Below are positions 8,033 through 17,805 of a stretch of 64,000 bases of DNA, in pieces; position 1 is the stretch's first letter; each line of letters begins with the position of its first letter. The position numbers and the translations under genes were made by a program. This DNA is from Ensifer adhaerens (lineage in GTDB: Bacteria > Pseudomonadota > Alphaproteobacteria > Rhizobiales > Rhizobiaceae), in the NCBI RefSeq assembly GCF_001270265.1, contig NZ_LGAP01000025.1, positions 40,057-104,056 on the forward strand. Reading direction: 5' to 3'. The notes below the pieces were generated by a model that worked only from the letters and a program-made list of their open reading frames with translations, was not told the origin of the DNA and made no database searches.

Positions 8033-8049
8033 GTAATGGTATAACATAC
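8033..8049. promoter_or_regulatory. Zur-like operator ahead of the COG0523 GTPase
   Basis: GTAATGGTATAACATAC lies 12 bases upstream of the start codon at 8061. Its core ATGGTATAACATA differs in one base from the alphaproteobacterial Zur half-site arrangement ATGTTATAACATA. Zur control of COG0523 GTPases is known in other bacteria, and this gene sits directly behind the znu locus. Binding here is inferred. Confidence 0.6.
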
Positions 8050-8060
8050 AGGAAACAACA

Positions 8061-9263
8061 ATGGAAAAGCTTCCCGTTACCGTGTTGTCCGGCTTCCTCG
8101 GCGCCGGCAAGACGACGCTGCTCAACCATGTGCTGACCAACCGCGACGGCCTGCGCGTCGCCGTCATCGTCAACGACATGAGCGAGATCAATATCGATGC
8201 CGCGCTGATCCGCGACGGCAGCGCCAACCTGTCGCGCACCGAGGAGCAGCTCGTTGAAATGACCAATGGCTGCATCTGTTGCACGCTGCGCGACGACCTG
8301 CTGCGCGAAGTCCGCAATCTCGCCGAACAGAACCGGTTCGACTACCTCCTGATCGAATCGAGCGGCATTTCCGAGCCCCTGCCCGTTGCCACTACCTTCG
8401 ATTTTCGCGATGAGAATGGCGAGAGCCTTGCCGATGTCGCCCGGCTCGACACTATGGTGACCGTTGTCGATGCCGCCAATCTGCTGGCAGACTATTCCTC
8501 GCTCGATTTCCTCGCCGATCGCGGCGAGACGGCTGGCGAAGACGATACCCGCACATTGGTCGACCTGCTGGTTGAACAGATCGAGTTCGCCGATGTCGTT
8601 GTGCTTAACAAGATCGGTACGGCCACGCCCGAGCAGCGCGATGCGGCGCTGAAGATCATCGTCGGGCTGAACCCGGATGCGCGGCTGATCGAGGCGGATT
8701 TCGGCAAGGTCGAGCTGCGCGAGGTGCTCGGCACCGGCCGTTTCGACCTTGCCAAGGCCGAGCAGCACACGCTCTGGTACAAGGAGCTGCACGGCTTCAA
8801 GGACCACATTCCGGAAACCGAGGAATACGGCATCCGCTCCTTCGTCTACAGGGCCCGCCGCCCGTTCGATCCCACCCGGTTCCAGGCGCTTCTCAATCGC
8901 TCCTGGCAAGGCGTGGTGCGCGCCAAGGGCTTCTTCTGGCTGGCAACGCGACCCTATCATGTCGGCGAGTTGAGCCAGGCCGGACCGCTGGTCAGAACCT
9001 CGAAGATGGGCCTGTGGTGGGCGGCCGTGCCTAGGGAACAATGGCCGCGCGATCCCGGCTTCCTGAAGGCCGTCGGTCCATACATCGATCCCGTCTGGGG
9101 TGATCGCCGCCAGGAGATCGTCTTCATCGGCGCCGACCCCATGGATCAAGCCCTGATGACGGCCGACCTCGACGCGTGCCTGATCGATGACACGAGCTTC
9201 CGGCCGGACCGCTGGCGGGACCTGCCGGATCCCTTCGCGAGTTGGTCGCAGCGGGCGGCCTGA
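8061..9263 (+). CDS. COG0523 (CobW/ZNG1-type) GTPase, probable zinc metallochaperone
   Basis: 400 residues. The G1 loop [11 protein letters not shown] (about residues 11-21) is followed by the metal-binding CxCC motif in [12 protein letters not shown] (about residues 69-80), [11 protein letters not shown] and the guanine-specificity NKIG. The C-terminal CobW_C domain is present. The family inserts metals into client proteins; members under Zur control act when zinc is scarce. The position behind znuA and a Zur-like box favour zinc over cobalt, although a cobalamin cluster lies 47 kb away. GGAAACAACA precedes the ATG. Confidence 0.85.
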   Translation: MEKLPVTVLSGFLGAGKTTLLNHVLTNRDGLRVAVIVNDMSEINIDAALIRDGSANLSRTEEQLVEMTNGCICCTLRDDLLREVRNLAEQNRFDYLLIESSGISEPLPVATTFDFRDENGESLADVARLDTMVTVVDAANLLADYSSLDFLADRGETAGEDDTRTLVDLLVEQIEFADVVVLNKIGTATPEQRDAALKIIVGLNPDARLIEADFGKVELREVLGTGRFDLAKAEQHTLWYKELHGFKDHIPETEEYGIRSFVYRARRPFDPTRFQALLNRSWQGVVRAKGFFWLATRPYHVGELSQAGPLVRTSKMGLWWAAVPREQWPRDPGFLKAVGPYIDPVWGDRRQEIVFIGADPMDQALMTADLDACLIDDTSFRPDRWRDLPDPFASWSQRAA

Positions 9264-9788
9264 TGGCGGCGGCAGGGCAAAGGCCGCGTCGGCCGCGTTT
9301 CACCTGCATGGGCCTTAACGCGGCCGGCAGGCCGGTGCCGATGTTCGATCCGTTTCTTGGCGACATGCATGGGGATGAAGAAGCGTTGGAGCCACTGGGC
9401 GAGATCGAGCAACTGCTTTTCGGAGAGCGGGATCGGACCGGGGTCGCGGACATCCCGCCGATGTGCCGGACGACGGCATAGAGAAGGTCGAACGGGCGGC
9501 CCGAAAGTCTGCCCCACGGGTTGCTGGCGAAGTTAGCCCTTGCCATCTGCCGATGGCTACGGAGAGGCCCAGCGATCGCCAGGACCTCCCTCATTCCTGT
9601 GCCTGTCACAGCAATCCAGTCAGCCCAAGTCCTTGGGTTGAAATGTCTTTTGACCCGACCGACGTCCGGTCACTGTATCCCCGCCACAAGGGCGAGGATG
9701 AGGAGAACGGGGTTTGCGCTTCGTCAAACAGGCATTTCGGGATTTGCCAACGGTCCGGGGCAGCCCGAGAAGCTGCCCCAATCATTTT
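9264..9788. other. Intergenic region, no supported gene
   Basis: About 525 bases between the COG0523 gene and the RcnB-like gene. A minus-strand frame at 9146-9517 has a short protein-like run (PLSEKQLLDLAQWLQRFFIP), but it overlaps the GTPase 3' end, has no ribosome binding site and matches no family I know. It could be a decayed gene. Confidence 0.4.
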
Positions 9789-9790
9789 TT
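9757..9790. terminator. Terminator at the 3' end of the RcnB-like gene
   Basis: GGGGCAG (9757-9763) pairs with CTGCCCC (9773-9779), followed on the plus strand by AATCATTTTTT. It lies just past the stop of the minus-strand RcnB-like gene and could end transcription from either side, with the better T-tract for rightward transcripts. Confidence 0.7.
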
Positions 9791-10181
9791 AGTGGGCGGA
9801 CGCCAGGCCGACGATGACGCCGGTTGCAAGGCTGATCAGCAGGAAGTCGTTGTCGACGCGCACCCACTGCTGGCCGCGCGGCGGCTGGCGCAGCTTGTAG
9901 CGGCGATAATCGCGCACCTGCGCCATGTGGCGACGCTCGGCCGGGCTGAGACGATGGCCACGCGCCCAACGTTCCTTCTTCTTGACGACGACGCGCTTTT
10001 CGATGGTCACGTGCTTGTTGCCATGCCGATCCACGTTCCGGTCCATGTGACGATCGACCGGCCGGCGCTGATCGCGGTCGTAGTTCTGCGCTACCTCGAA
10101 GGAACCCGCCGGCTGGGCAAAGGCCGCTACCGGCGTGATCAGGAAGGAGCTGGCGACCAGGGCGGTCAGGAGACGTTTCAT
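9789..10181 (-). CDS. RcnB-family exported protein
   Basis: 130 residues with a cleavable signal peptide (MKRLLTALVASSFLITPVAAFAQ). A charged middle with repeated D-R-H residues (VDRHMDRNVDRHGNKHV) leads into the C-terminal RcnB motif, DYRRYKLRQPPRGQQWVRVDND followed by FLLISLATGVIVGLASA. E. coli RcnB is a periplasmic protein involved in nickel/cobalt tolerance; most alphaproteobacterial relatives are uncharacterised. The nearby zinc genes make a metal-related envelope role plausible but unproven. Confidence 0.8.
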   Translation of the reverse strand: MKRLLTALVASSFLITPVAAFAQPAGSFEVAQNYDRDQRRPVDRHMDRNVDRHGNKHVTIEKRVVVKKKERWARGHRLSPAERRHMAQVRDYRRYKLRQPPRGQQWVRVDNDFLLISLATGVIVGLASAH

Positions 10182-10249
10182 CGGGGTATCCTTTCGTTAT
10201 TTGCACCCCGAAAATAAGTCCGGCTTCCTGAACCGAATATGAAACGCTG

Positions 10250-10267
10250 CATTACAAATGCGTAATG
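10250..10267. promoter_or_regulatory. Inverted repeat upstream of the RcnB-like gene
   Basis: CATTAC and GTAATG, separated by six bases, lie about 70 bases upstream of the start codon. The arms are those of a Zur box, but in the opposite order, so Zur binding is doubtful. It may be an operator for another regulator. Confidence 0.25.
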
Positions 10268-10308
10268 ATATTGAGGACTTATAAGCGTTTCCTTACAAAA
10301 AGGCATCC

Positions 10309-11934
10309 TTATTCCGAAAGGCTTACGTAACGGAACAGATCGAAATCCGCCGGAAGTGCCGCGCCTGATGTGTCGAAGGCGAACATGCCGGCGAAGGCAC
10401 CGGTGAAGGATCCGTGTTCGCCGCGACCGCCCTCGTCCGACACCACGCCGGCGTCGAGAACCGGGCCGATCGCCTGCCAATCCACCGCCCCCTCCGCGCG
10501 CCAGAAGAACTGCAGGTCATTGTCGCGGATCTCCATGGCAAGCCCGATCGGCCCGTCCGGCGCGGTGACACCGCTTCCAATCGGAAACTGCAGCCGGCCA
10601 TGCGGGAAGTCGCCCGGGCAGGACAGGATCGTCAGCGCCCGCCCAAGCGTCTCGTGCCAGGTCACGCCCAGCGCATGGAACTTGTGGCGGTTGTAATAGT
10701 GCGTCAGCCCGGCCACCTGCTGATAGGTCTCAGGCGCGAATTCGACGGTGGTTTCAGCACGGAAAGAATGATGCTCCTGCCGGCGGGCAACGAGCGCCTG
10801 CTCGAACCAGCTGCCGATGCTTTCGCGGCCAAAGAGCCTCAGATGCCCTGCCCGCCTTTCCAGCGAAAAGATCCGCTCCGGCAGCGGCGTGCGCAGCCAC
10901 TGGAATTCGCCGGGCAGCGCGCTTTCATCGAAGTCGGTCTCGACCACCCGCCGCACCGCCACGGCCTCGACCGGGCCTGGGGCTGCAACCGTGATCGCAG
11001 GAACCGGCCCGCCGTTTTCGAGATAGAGCCAGCCGTCGTCGCGCCAGACGCATTTCTGCAGAGCCGCCTCGCGGCCAAGCGTGCAGCGACGCTGAGGTCG
11101 CAGCGGCCGGCCGCAGAGATGCGTGTGATAGGCCTGACCATCAGGTGTTTCGACATATTGCCCGTGTCCCGCGCGCTGCAACCGCGCATCCGGTTGATCC
11201 TTTGATGTGATCAGGTAGGTATCCGGATGCATCTCGTAGGGGCCGTCGATCGTGCGCGACCGTGCCATGGTCACGGCATGATCGTATCCGGTGCCGCCTT
11301 CCGCCGTCGTCAGATAGTACCAGCCATTGCGCTTGAAGAGATGCGGCCCTTCGACCAGGCCGAGCGGCGAGCCGGCAAAGATGTTCTTCACCGGTCCGGT
11401 GAGTTTGCGCGTGCGCTCATCCCATTGCTGCAGAAGGATGCCATCAAAGGCCGGGTGCTTTGGCGAGCCGCCAAAACTCTCGCTGCGATGGTTCCACTGC
11501 ATGTTGAGGAACCACTTGCGACCGTCGTCGTCGTGAAACAGCGACGGGTCGAAGCCGGAGGAATTGACATAGACCGGATCGGACCAGACCGCCTCGACCG
11601 CCTCTGCCGTGACGATGTAGTTATGCGCGTCCTTGAAGTTGCCGTCGAAGCGCTTGACGTCGGTATAGACCAGAAAGAACAGGCCGTCGTCATAGGACAG
11701 GCACGGCGCCCAGACGCCGCAGCTATCGGGGTTGCCGCGCATGTCGAGCTGGCTTGCCCGCTCCAGCGGCCGGCGCACCAGCCGCCAGTTCACCAGGTCG
11801 CGCGAATGATGGATCTGCACGCCCGGGTACCACTCGAAGGTTGACGTGGCGATGTAATAGTCGTCACCGACCCGGCAGATGGACGGGTCGGGGTTGAATC
11901 CGGGTAGGATCGGGTTGCGGATCATCGCGGTCAT
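10309..11934 (-). CDS. Glycoside hydrolase family 43 (beta-xylosidase-like)
   Basis: 541 residues from the ATG at 11934, which begins MTAMIRNPILPGFNPDPSIC; the frame is open 16 codons further but the GH43 entry motif starts here. The N-terminal five-bladed propeller carries the expected acidic residues: Asp16 in NPDPS (general base), Asp in SSGFDPSLFHDDDG and Glu in LVEGPHLFKR (general acid). A C-terminal beta-sandwich (DUF1349-like, with FFWRAEGAVDWQ) completes the bimodular xylosidase form. There is no signal peptide, so it acts on imported xylo- or arabino-oligosaccharides. No transporter adjoins it. Confidence 0.88.
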   Translation of the reverse strand: MTAMIRNPILPGFNPDPSICRVGDDYYIATSTFEWYPGVQIHHSRDLVNWRLVRRPLERASQLDMRGNPDSCGVWAPCLSYDDGLFFLVYTDVKRFDGNFKDAHNYIVTAEAVEAVWSDPVYVNSSGFDPSLFHDDDGRKWFLNMQWNHRSESFGGSPKHPAFDGILLQQWDERTRKLTGPVKNIFAGSPLGLVEGPHLFKRNGWYYLTTAEGGTGYDHAVTMARSRTIDGPYEMHPDTYLITSKDQPDARLQRAGHGQYVETPDGQAYHTHLCGRPLRPQRRCTLGREAALQKCVWRDDGWLYLENGGPVPAITVAAPGPVEAVAVRRVVETDFDESALPGEFQWLRTPLPERIFSLERRAGHLRLFGRESIGSWFEQALVARRQEHHSFRAETTVEFAPETYQQVAGLTHYYNRHKFHALGVTWHETLGRALTILSCPGDFPHGRLQFPIGSGVTAPDGPIGLAMEIRDNDLQFFWRAEGAVDWQAIGPVLDAGVVSDEGGRGEHGSFTGAFAGMFAFDTSGAALPADFDLFRYVSLSE

Positions 11935-12059
11935 GGATTTTGGCGTCCTCCGTTTATGGCGGCATCCGACCTCAAAAATCATACAAATTCAAGACTGCAA
12001 CGTTGCAGTTCCCCATAACTCTGCTCCCTCAAGAGCAAAATGCGCAGGAAAGACCGCGC

Positions 12060-12240
12060 GCATCAAGCCTCGGTGGCTTGGCCGTAGCGGGCGCATCTGC
12101 GCTCGCATCGCCGGTCATCGGGCAGGCAAACCCTAAGATCAACTGGCGCCACGCCTCGTCGTCCCCGAAGTCGCTCAACACGATCTATAGCGGCAGCAAA
12201 GTGCTGGCATGATGATCCAGCAGCGCGACGGCAAGATCTA
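12060..12240 (+). pseudogene. Remnant of a TRAP-type substrate-binding protein gene
   Basis: The frame at 12060-12212 reads LGGLAVAGASALASP then ANPKINWRHASSSPKSLNTIYSGSK, clearly related to the start of the intact TRAP receptor encoded at 15219-16328 ([37 protein letters not shown]). It lacks the twin-arginine N-terminus and stops after about 50 codons; a further short piece (QQRDGKI, about 12217-12240) may continue in another frame. It is on the opposite strand to the intact gene, so this is a decayed paralogue rather than a tandem copy. Confidence 0.7.
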
Positions 12241-12388
12241 AGCCTGCGCCTGTTCCTGATGGCAAAGAGCCGCGCGCAACGTCGGTTGCAGACGGTTTGT
12301 CGTTTGAGTGTCGGCCAGCGCGGGACCCCCGGCGTTTGCAAAGATTTCATGGTAGGGTTGCTGCCTCAACGGACAAGGAGAAGGAGCC

Positions 12389-12802
12389 ATGCCAAGCGAA
12401 AGCCAATCGATCGTGCTCGGCCCCGATGGCGGCCGGCGGTACGACATGGGCGCCATCCAGGCCGTCTTCAAAGCCGATGGCCCGGAAACCGGGGGCCGCT
12501 TCTCGATCTCCGAATGGTGGCTCGAAGCCAGGCATGAAGGGCCCGGTGCACACAAGCACGATGACAATGACGAGATCTTTTACGTGATCGAGGGAACCGC
12601 GAGCATTCTGGTCGGCGACACCTGGCACCCAATGCCGAAGGGCTCGCTTTGCGTCATTCCACGCGGAACGATGCACGATTTTCGCAACGAGAGCATATCC
12701 CGCATGGGCCTGCTCAATGTGTTCGTGGGCGGTCCCTTCGAGGAGATGATGCCAATGATCGTCGACTGGTACCGCGAAAACCCGGCGAAGCGGCTCGACT
12801 GA
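12389..12802 (+). CDS. Single-domain cupin protein
   Basis: 137 residues with one complete cupin barrel. Motif 1 is HKHDDNDEIFYVIEG, giving two His and one Glu metal ligands, and motif 2 is GSLCVIPRGTMHDF with the fourth His. It has no signal peptide. Such proteins can be dioxygenases, isomerases or sensors, and the sequence alone does not decide. CAAGGAGAAGGAG is a strong ribosome binding site. It is transcribed toward the TRAP transporter genes and ends in its own terminator. Confidence 0.8.
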   Translation: MPSESQSIVLGPDGGRRYDMGAIQAVFKADGPETGGRFSISEWWLEARHEGPGAHKHDDNDEIFYVIEGTASILVGDTWHPMPKGSLCVIPRGTMHDFRNESISRMGLLNVFVGGPFEEMMPMIVDWYRENPAKRLD

Positions 12803-12845
12803 AAAAGCCCGCCAGTCGAAGAAATGCAATCGCCGGAAAGAAGAA

Positions 12846-12876
12846 GGCGGCCCTGTGTCGGGCCGCCCTCTGTTTT
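12846..12876 (+). terminator. Rho-independent terminator of the cupin gene
   Basis: GGCGGCCC (12846-12853) and GGGCCGCC (12860-12867) form a perfect 8-bp stem with a six-base loop, followed by CTCTGTTTT. It sits 44 bases beyond the cupin stop codon. Confidence 0.85.
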
Positions 12877-12965
12877 CGTTCCGGTCCAACTCCACGATGG
12901 TAGCTGGCTAAGATCGTTCGACGGAGCCGTCGCGGGCCGGGTGCCCGACTTTGGTGCCGCCGAAA

Positions 12966-14417
12966 TCAGAACTTCGGCGGCGAATCGAGGCCGAAGGAAG
13001 GCGGCGATTCCAGACCGTTCTGCCCGCCACCACCATCGGCACCCGGCACCAGGCTCTTGATGGTGTCGAGATCCTGAACGACCTCCTTGTCGAGGAAGAA
13101 GGTGACCATTTCCGGGAAGGCGATCAGCAGGCCGACGAGAATGAGCTGCAGGCAAAGCCAGGGGATCGCACCGAGATAGATGTCGCGGGTACGGATCGTC
13201 CTCGGCGCGATGCCGCGCAGATAGAAGAGCGCGAACCCGAAGGGCGGATGCATGAAGCTCGTCTGCATGTTGGCGCAGATCATCACCCCGAACCAGATCA
13301 GGTCGATGCCGAGCGCCGTTGCGGCCGGCGCCAAGAGCGGAATGATGATGAAGGCGATCTCGAAGAAATCGAGGAAGAACGCCATGATGAAGATGAAGAT
13401 GTTGACGAAGATCAGGAAGCCGACGACGCCGCCCGGAAGCGATGTCAGCATGCTTTCGATCCAGTGGCCGCCGCCCACACCTTGGAACACCAAGCTGAAG
13501 ACGCGTGCCCCGAGGAGGATGAAGACGACCATGGCGGTGAGCCGCATGGTGATATCCATGCCCTGATAGACGAGCTTCCAGGTGAGACGGCGGTTCATCC
13601 AGGCGAGTATGAAGGCGCCGACGACACCCATGGCGCCGGCTTCGGTCGGTGTCGCGAGTCCCATGAAGATCGTGCCGAGCACCACGAAGATCAGCGCCAG
13701 CGACGGAACCATGCCGCGGATGCACTTCCTGTACAGCGGCCAGCCGCGGAGCGTGCGTGCTTCCGGCGGCAAGGCCGGAACGTAATGCGGGCGGAAGATG
13801 CTGAGAATGAACACCCAGCCCATGAACAAGAGCACCTGGACGATGCTGGCGCCGGTGGCACCGATATACATGTCGCCGGGCGACTTCTGCAGCTGGTCGG
13901 CAAGAACGATCAGAACCAGCGACGGCGGAATGAGCTGGGTAATCGTGCCCGATGCCGCGATCACCCCCGTCGCGTGGCGGATGTTGTAGCCGTATTTCGT
14001 CATGATCGGCAGCGAGATCAGGCCCATGGCAATGACCGAGGCTGCGACCGTGCCGGTGATCGCGCCGAGAATGGCGCCGACCAGGATGACCGCATAGGAC
14101 AGACCGCCGCGCACGCCGCCGAAGAGCTGGCCGAAGCCTTCAAGCAAATCCTCTGCCAGCCCGCATCGCTCGAGGATCACCCCCATGAAGGTGAAGAACG
14201 GGATCGCCAACAGCAGTTCGTTCGAGACCACCGAAAAGAGCTGGTAGGTCAGGTTGCCGAGGAAATCGGGAGCGATCAGTCCTAGTTCGATCGCTATGAA
14301 GCCAAAAAACAGGCCGACGGCCGCCAGCGAAAAGGCCGCGGGATAGCCGATGACCATGAAGAAGATCAGCCCCACGAACATCAGGGGCGCGATATTATGA
14401 ATGAACCAGTCCATCAT
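12966..14417 (-). CDS. dctM: TRAP transporter large permease subunit (DctM type)
   Basis: 483 residues with about twelve hydrophobic segments. Typical DctM marks include ILGAITGTVAASVIAMGLI, MTKYGYNIRHATGVIAASGTI and the C-terminal MQTSFMHPPFGFALFYLRG. It is the sodium-coupled transport subunit working with the small DctQ-type subunit and a periplasmic receptor. Its start overlaps the dctQ stop by 4 bases (ATGA), so the two are translationally coupled. The last codons overlap a GCCGCCGAA/TTCGGCGGC hairpin (about 12955-12981) that probably ends the transcript. Confidence 0.92.
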   Translation of the reverse strand: MMDWFIHNIAPLMFVGLIFFMVIGYPAAFSLAAVGLFFGFIAIELGLIAPDFLGNLTYQLFSVVSNELLLAIPFFTFMGVILERCGLAEDLLEGFGQLFGGVRGGLSYAVILVGAILGAITGTVAASVIAMGLISLPIMTKYGYNIRHATGVIAASGTITQLIPPSLVLIVLADQLQKSPGDMYIGATGASIVQVLLFMGWVFILSIFRPHYVPALPPEARTLRGWPLYRKCIRGMVPSLALIFVVLGTIFMGLATPTEAGAMGVVGAFILAWMNRRLTWKLVYQGMDITMRLTAMVVFILLGARVFSLVFQGVGGGHWIESMLTSLPGGVVGFLIFVNIFIFIMAFFLDFFEIAFIIIPLLAPAATALGIDLIWFGVMICANMQTSFMHPPFGFALFYLRGIAPRTIRTRDIYLGAIPWLCLQLILVGLLIAFPEMVTFFLDKEVVQDLDTIKSLVPGADGGGGQNGLESPPSFGLDSPPKF

Positions 14418-15022
14418 TGCAGTGGCTTCTCGTAGGCGAATTCACGCACATAGGTCGTCGTCAGTGCGAGAACGCACTTGAGGATCTCGGCGATGCCCTG
14501 CAACGCCACGAGGCCGAAGCCGACCGGGATCAACAGTTTCACCGGCCAGCGCGGCAGGCCGCCGGCATTGAGCGAACCCTCGTTCGTGACCCAGGACTGC
14601 ATGAACCACGGCCAGGTGAAGTAAATCATCAGGAGGCATATCGGCAGCAGGAAGAAGATGCCACCGAGCAGATCGATCCAGGTGCGTGTGCGCTCGCTGA
14701 CCCAGCCGTAGAAGAGGTCGACCCGGACATGCTCGTTCATTTTCAGCGCCCAAGGGCCACCGAGAAGGACCATGCCCGCAAACATGTACCACTGCATTTC
14801 CGACAGGGTGTTGGAGTTGTTGCGGTAAAGATCGAGCATGCCGCCGAAGATCGACGCGCCGCCATAGTTGCGCTGCAGCCAGAGCAACGAGTCCGTACTG
14901 TAGCGAAAGATCGCATTGAATGCGGAGATCAACGAACAGAAGAGCACGAGGTAGATGGCAATGATGCCGATACGCCTGCTCAGGCCGTCGATCACCGCGA
15001 TGATCCGCAGTGCGAGTTGCAA
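14414..15022 (-). CDS. dctQ: TRAP transporter small permease subunit (DctQ type)
   Basis: 202 residues with four predicted membrane helices (IIAIYLVLFCSLISAFNAIF, MFAGMVLLGGPWAL, LLGGIFFLLPICLLMIYF, LLIPVGFGLVALQGIAEIL) and the conserved cytoplasmic KMNEHVRVDLFY loop. I place the start at TTG 15022 because GGAGGGGG lies 7 bases upstream; a TTG at 15058 is in frame but has only a distant AGGA. It pairs with DctM. Long insert between helices 1 and 2 (LQRNYGGASIFGGML) is typical of the TakP-type transporters. Confidence 0.9.
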   Translation of the reverse strand: MQLALRIIAVIDGLSRRIGIIAIYLVLFCSLISAFNAIFRYSTDSLLWLQRNYGGASIFGGMLDLYRNNSNTLSEMQWYMFAGMVLLGGPWALKMNEHVRVDLFYGWVSERTRTWIDLLGGIFFLLPICLLMIYFTWPWFMQSWVTNEGSLNAGGLPRWPVKLLIPVGFGLVALQGIAEILKCVLALTTTYVREFAYEKPLQ

Positions 15023-15145
15023 TATATTCCCCCTCCGTCCTTCGAACGGTTTGTACAACCGGCTCTTGTTCCTGTGTGGCCGGCTAGGTCATGGCGTTCG
15101 GCTTGATTCATCAAGAACGTAACGCAATCGGTAAAGCGTCGCCGG

Positions 15146-15204
15146 GACCTGGGAGGAAGCCCAGGTCCACGCTGATCGCAAGCTCCCGGCCGATGGCCGG
15201 GAGC
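15146..15204 (-). terminator. Two hairpins between the TRAP receptor and permease genes
   Basis: GACCTGGG/CCCAGGTC (15146-15167) and GCTCCCGGCC/GGCCGGGAGC (15182-15204) follow the receptor stop codon on the minus strand. Neither has a T-tract, so they more likely stabilise or partly terminate the transcript, giving more receptor than permease, a common arrangement in transport operons. Confidence 0.6.
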
Positions 15205-15218
15205 CTTCGATCTCGTCA

Positions 15219-16508
<1,290 letters not shown>

Positions 16509-16618
16509 CTAATACATGTCCAGCGGCGGCAATCCGGCGCATATTCGACTTTTGTCTAATACGCCGGAGAGCGAGTTTCACTGCCTAAAATCAAGGCAAA
16601 TCAAGGCATTCGACCGGG

Positions 16619-17647
16619 TTACAGCTCGGCAGAAGAGGCCCAGAGATTGACGTCGGCTTCGCGAGCGTAGAGGTCGATCTCGGCCAATTCCTCGGCCGTA
16701 AACGTGTCGTTTTCAAGCGCCTTGACGCAATCGACGATCTGCTCGGAACGGCTGGCGCCGATCAGCGCCGAGGTGATGCGACCGCCGCGCAGCACCCAGG
16801 CGAGCGCCATCTGCGCCAGCGTCTGGCCGCGCTTTTCGGCAATGGCGTTCAGCTTGCGGATATTGTCGATGATCGCAGGACGGATGAAGTCCTTCTTGAG
16901 GAAGTGGTTCTGTGCGGCACGGCTGTCCTGCGGAATACCGCCGAGATACTTCGTCGTCAGCATGCCCTGGGCGAGCGGCGAGAAGACGATGGAGCCGATG
17001 CCGAGATCTTCAAGCGTGTGAACGAGGCCGTCGTCCTCGATCCAGCGGTTGAGCATGGAATAGCTCGGCTGATGGATCAGGCAGGGTGTACCAAGCTCCT
17101 TCAGGATCGCGGCCGCCTCGCGGGTGCGCTGCGAGTTGTAGGAGGAGATGCCGACATAGAGCGCCCGGCCGGACCGCACGATATGGTCGAGCGCGCCGCA
17201 GGTTTCCTCCAGCGGCGTATCCGGATCGAAGCGGTGCGAATAGAAGATATCGACATAGTCGAGGCCCATGCGCTTCAGGCTCTGGTCGCAGGACGCGATC
17301 AGATACTTGCGGCTGCCCCATTCGCCGTAAGGACCGGCCCACATGTCGTAGCCTGCCTTGGACGAGATGATCAGCTCGTCACGAAGCCCGGCAAAGTCCG
17401 TGCGCATGATCTCGCCGAAGGCGGTCTCGGCCGAGCCCGGAGGCGGGCCGTAATTGTTGGCAAGATCGAAATGGGTAATGCCGAGGTCAAACGCCGTGCG
17501 GCACATGTCGACCTTGCGGTCGTGCGGCGTGTCGCCGCCGAAATTGTGCCAGAGCCCGAGCGAGATCGCCGGCAGCTTCAGGCCGGACCGTCCGACGCGG
17601 TTGTACTTCATGGTGTCGTAGCGGTTTTCCGCCGGTAGCCAGGCCAT
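16619..17647 (-). CDS. gpr: Aldo/keto reductase, L-glyceraldehyde 3-phosphate reductase type (YghZ-like)
   Basis: 342 residues, very like E. coli YghZ over its length: LPAISLGLWHNFGGD, DLGITHFDLANNYGPPPGSAE with the catalytic Asp/Tyr pair, IISSKAGYDMW, SLKRMGLDYVDIFYSHR, LIHQPSYSMLNRW, and SPLAQGMLTTKYL. NADPH-binding residues of the family lie in the C-terminal ALIGASRSEQI. YghZ reduces L-glyceraldehyde 3-phosphate and methylglyoxal, so it probably detoxifies aldehydes. It is upstream of the TRAP operon on the same strand but about 290 bases apart. Confidence 0.88.
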   Translation of the reverse strand: MAWLPAENRYDTMKYNRVGRSGLKLPAISLGLWHNFGGDTPHDRKVDMCRTAFDLGITHFDLANNYGPPPGSAETAFGEIMRTDFAGLRDELIISSKAGYDMWAGPYGEWGSRKYLIASCDQSLKRMGLDYVDIFYSHRFDPDTPLEETCGALDHIVRSGRALYVGISSYNSQRTREAAAILKELGTPCLIHQPSYSMLNRWIEDDGLVHTLEDLGIGSIVFSPLAQGMLTTKYLGGIPQDSRAAQNHFLKKDFIRPAIIDNIRKLNAIAEKRGQTLAQMALAWVLRGGRITSALIGASRSEQIVDCVKALENDTFTAEELAEIDLYAREADVNLWASSAEL

Positions 17648-17805
17648 CGCAATTCCTCCGCGATCGGGTGCGAATGGCGTTCAGCCGCCATCCAAAATAC
17701 TTAAATGTTTCCGCAGCGTGCCTCGGAAACTCTACAGGGCAAGCTCTATCGCATCTGCAGAAGACCCGGAATCCTTATTCGAAGCGTTGCGCACAGTTTC
17801 TAGGT

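Noticed and set aside
8061..9263. Assignment of this GTPase as CobW of cobalamin synthesis
   Set aside because: The cob genes are 47 kb away and the gene sits behind znuA with a Zur-like box, so a zinc role is better supported.
9146..9517. Minus-strand frame with a protein-like run LSEKQLLDLAQWLQRFF
   Set aside because: It overlaps the end of the COG0523 gene, has no ribosome binding site, loses protein-like character on both sides and matches no family I know. It could be a relic but cannot be supported.
12951..14285. Long plus-strand open frame opposite dctM
   Set aside because: Composition (very rich in E, D, R, H, Q) is that of an antisense shadow of a membrane protein gene.
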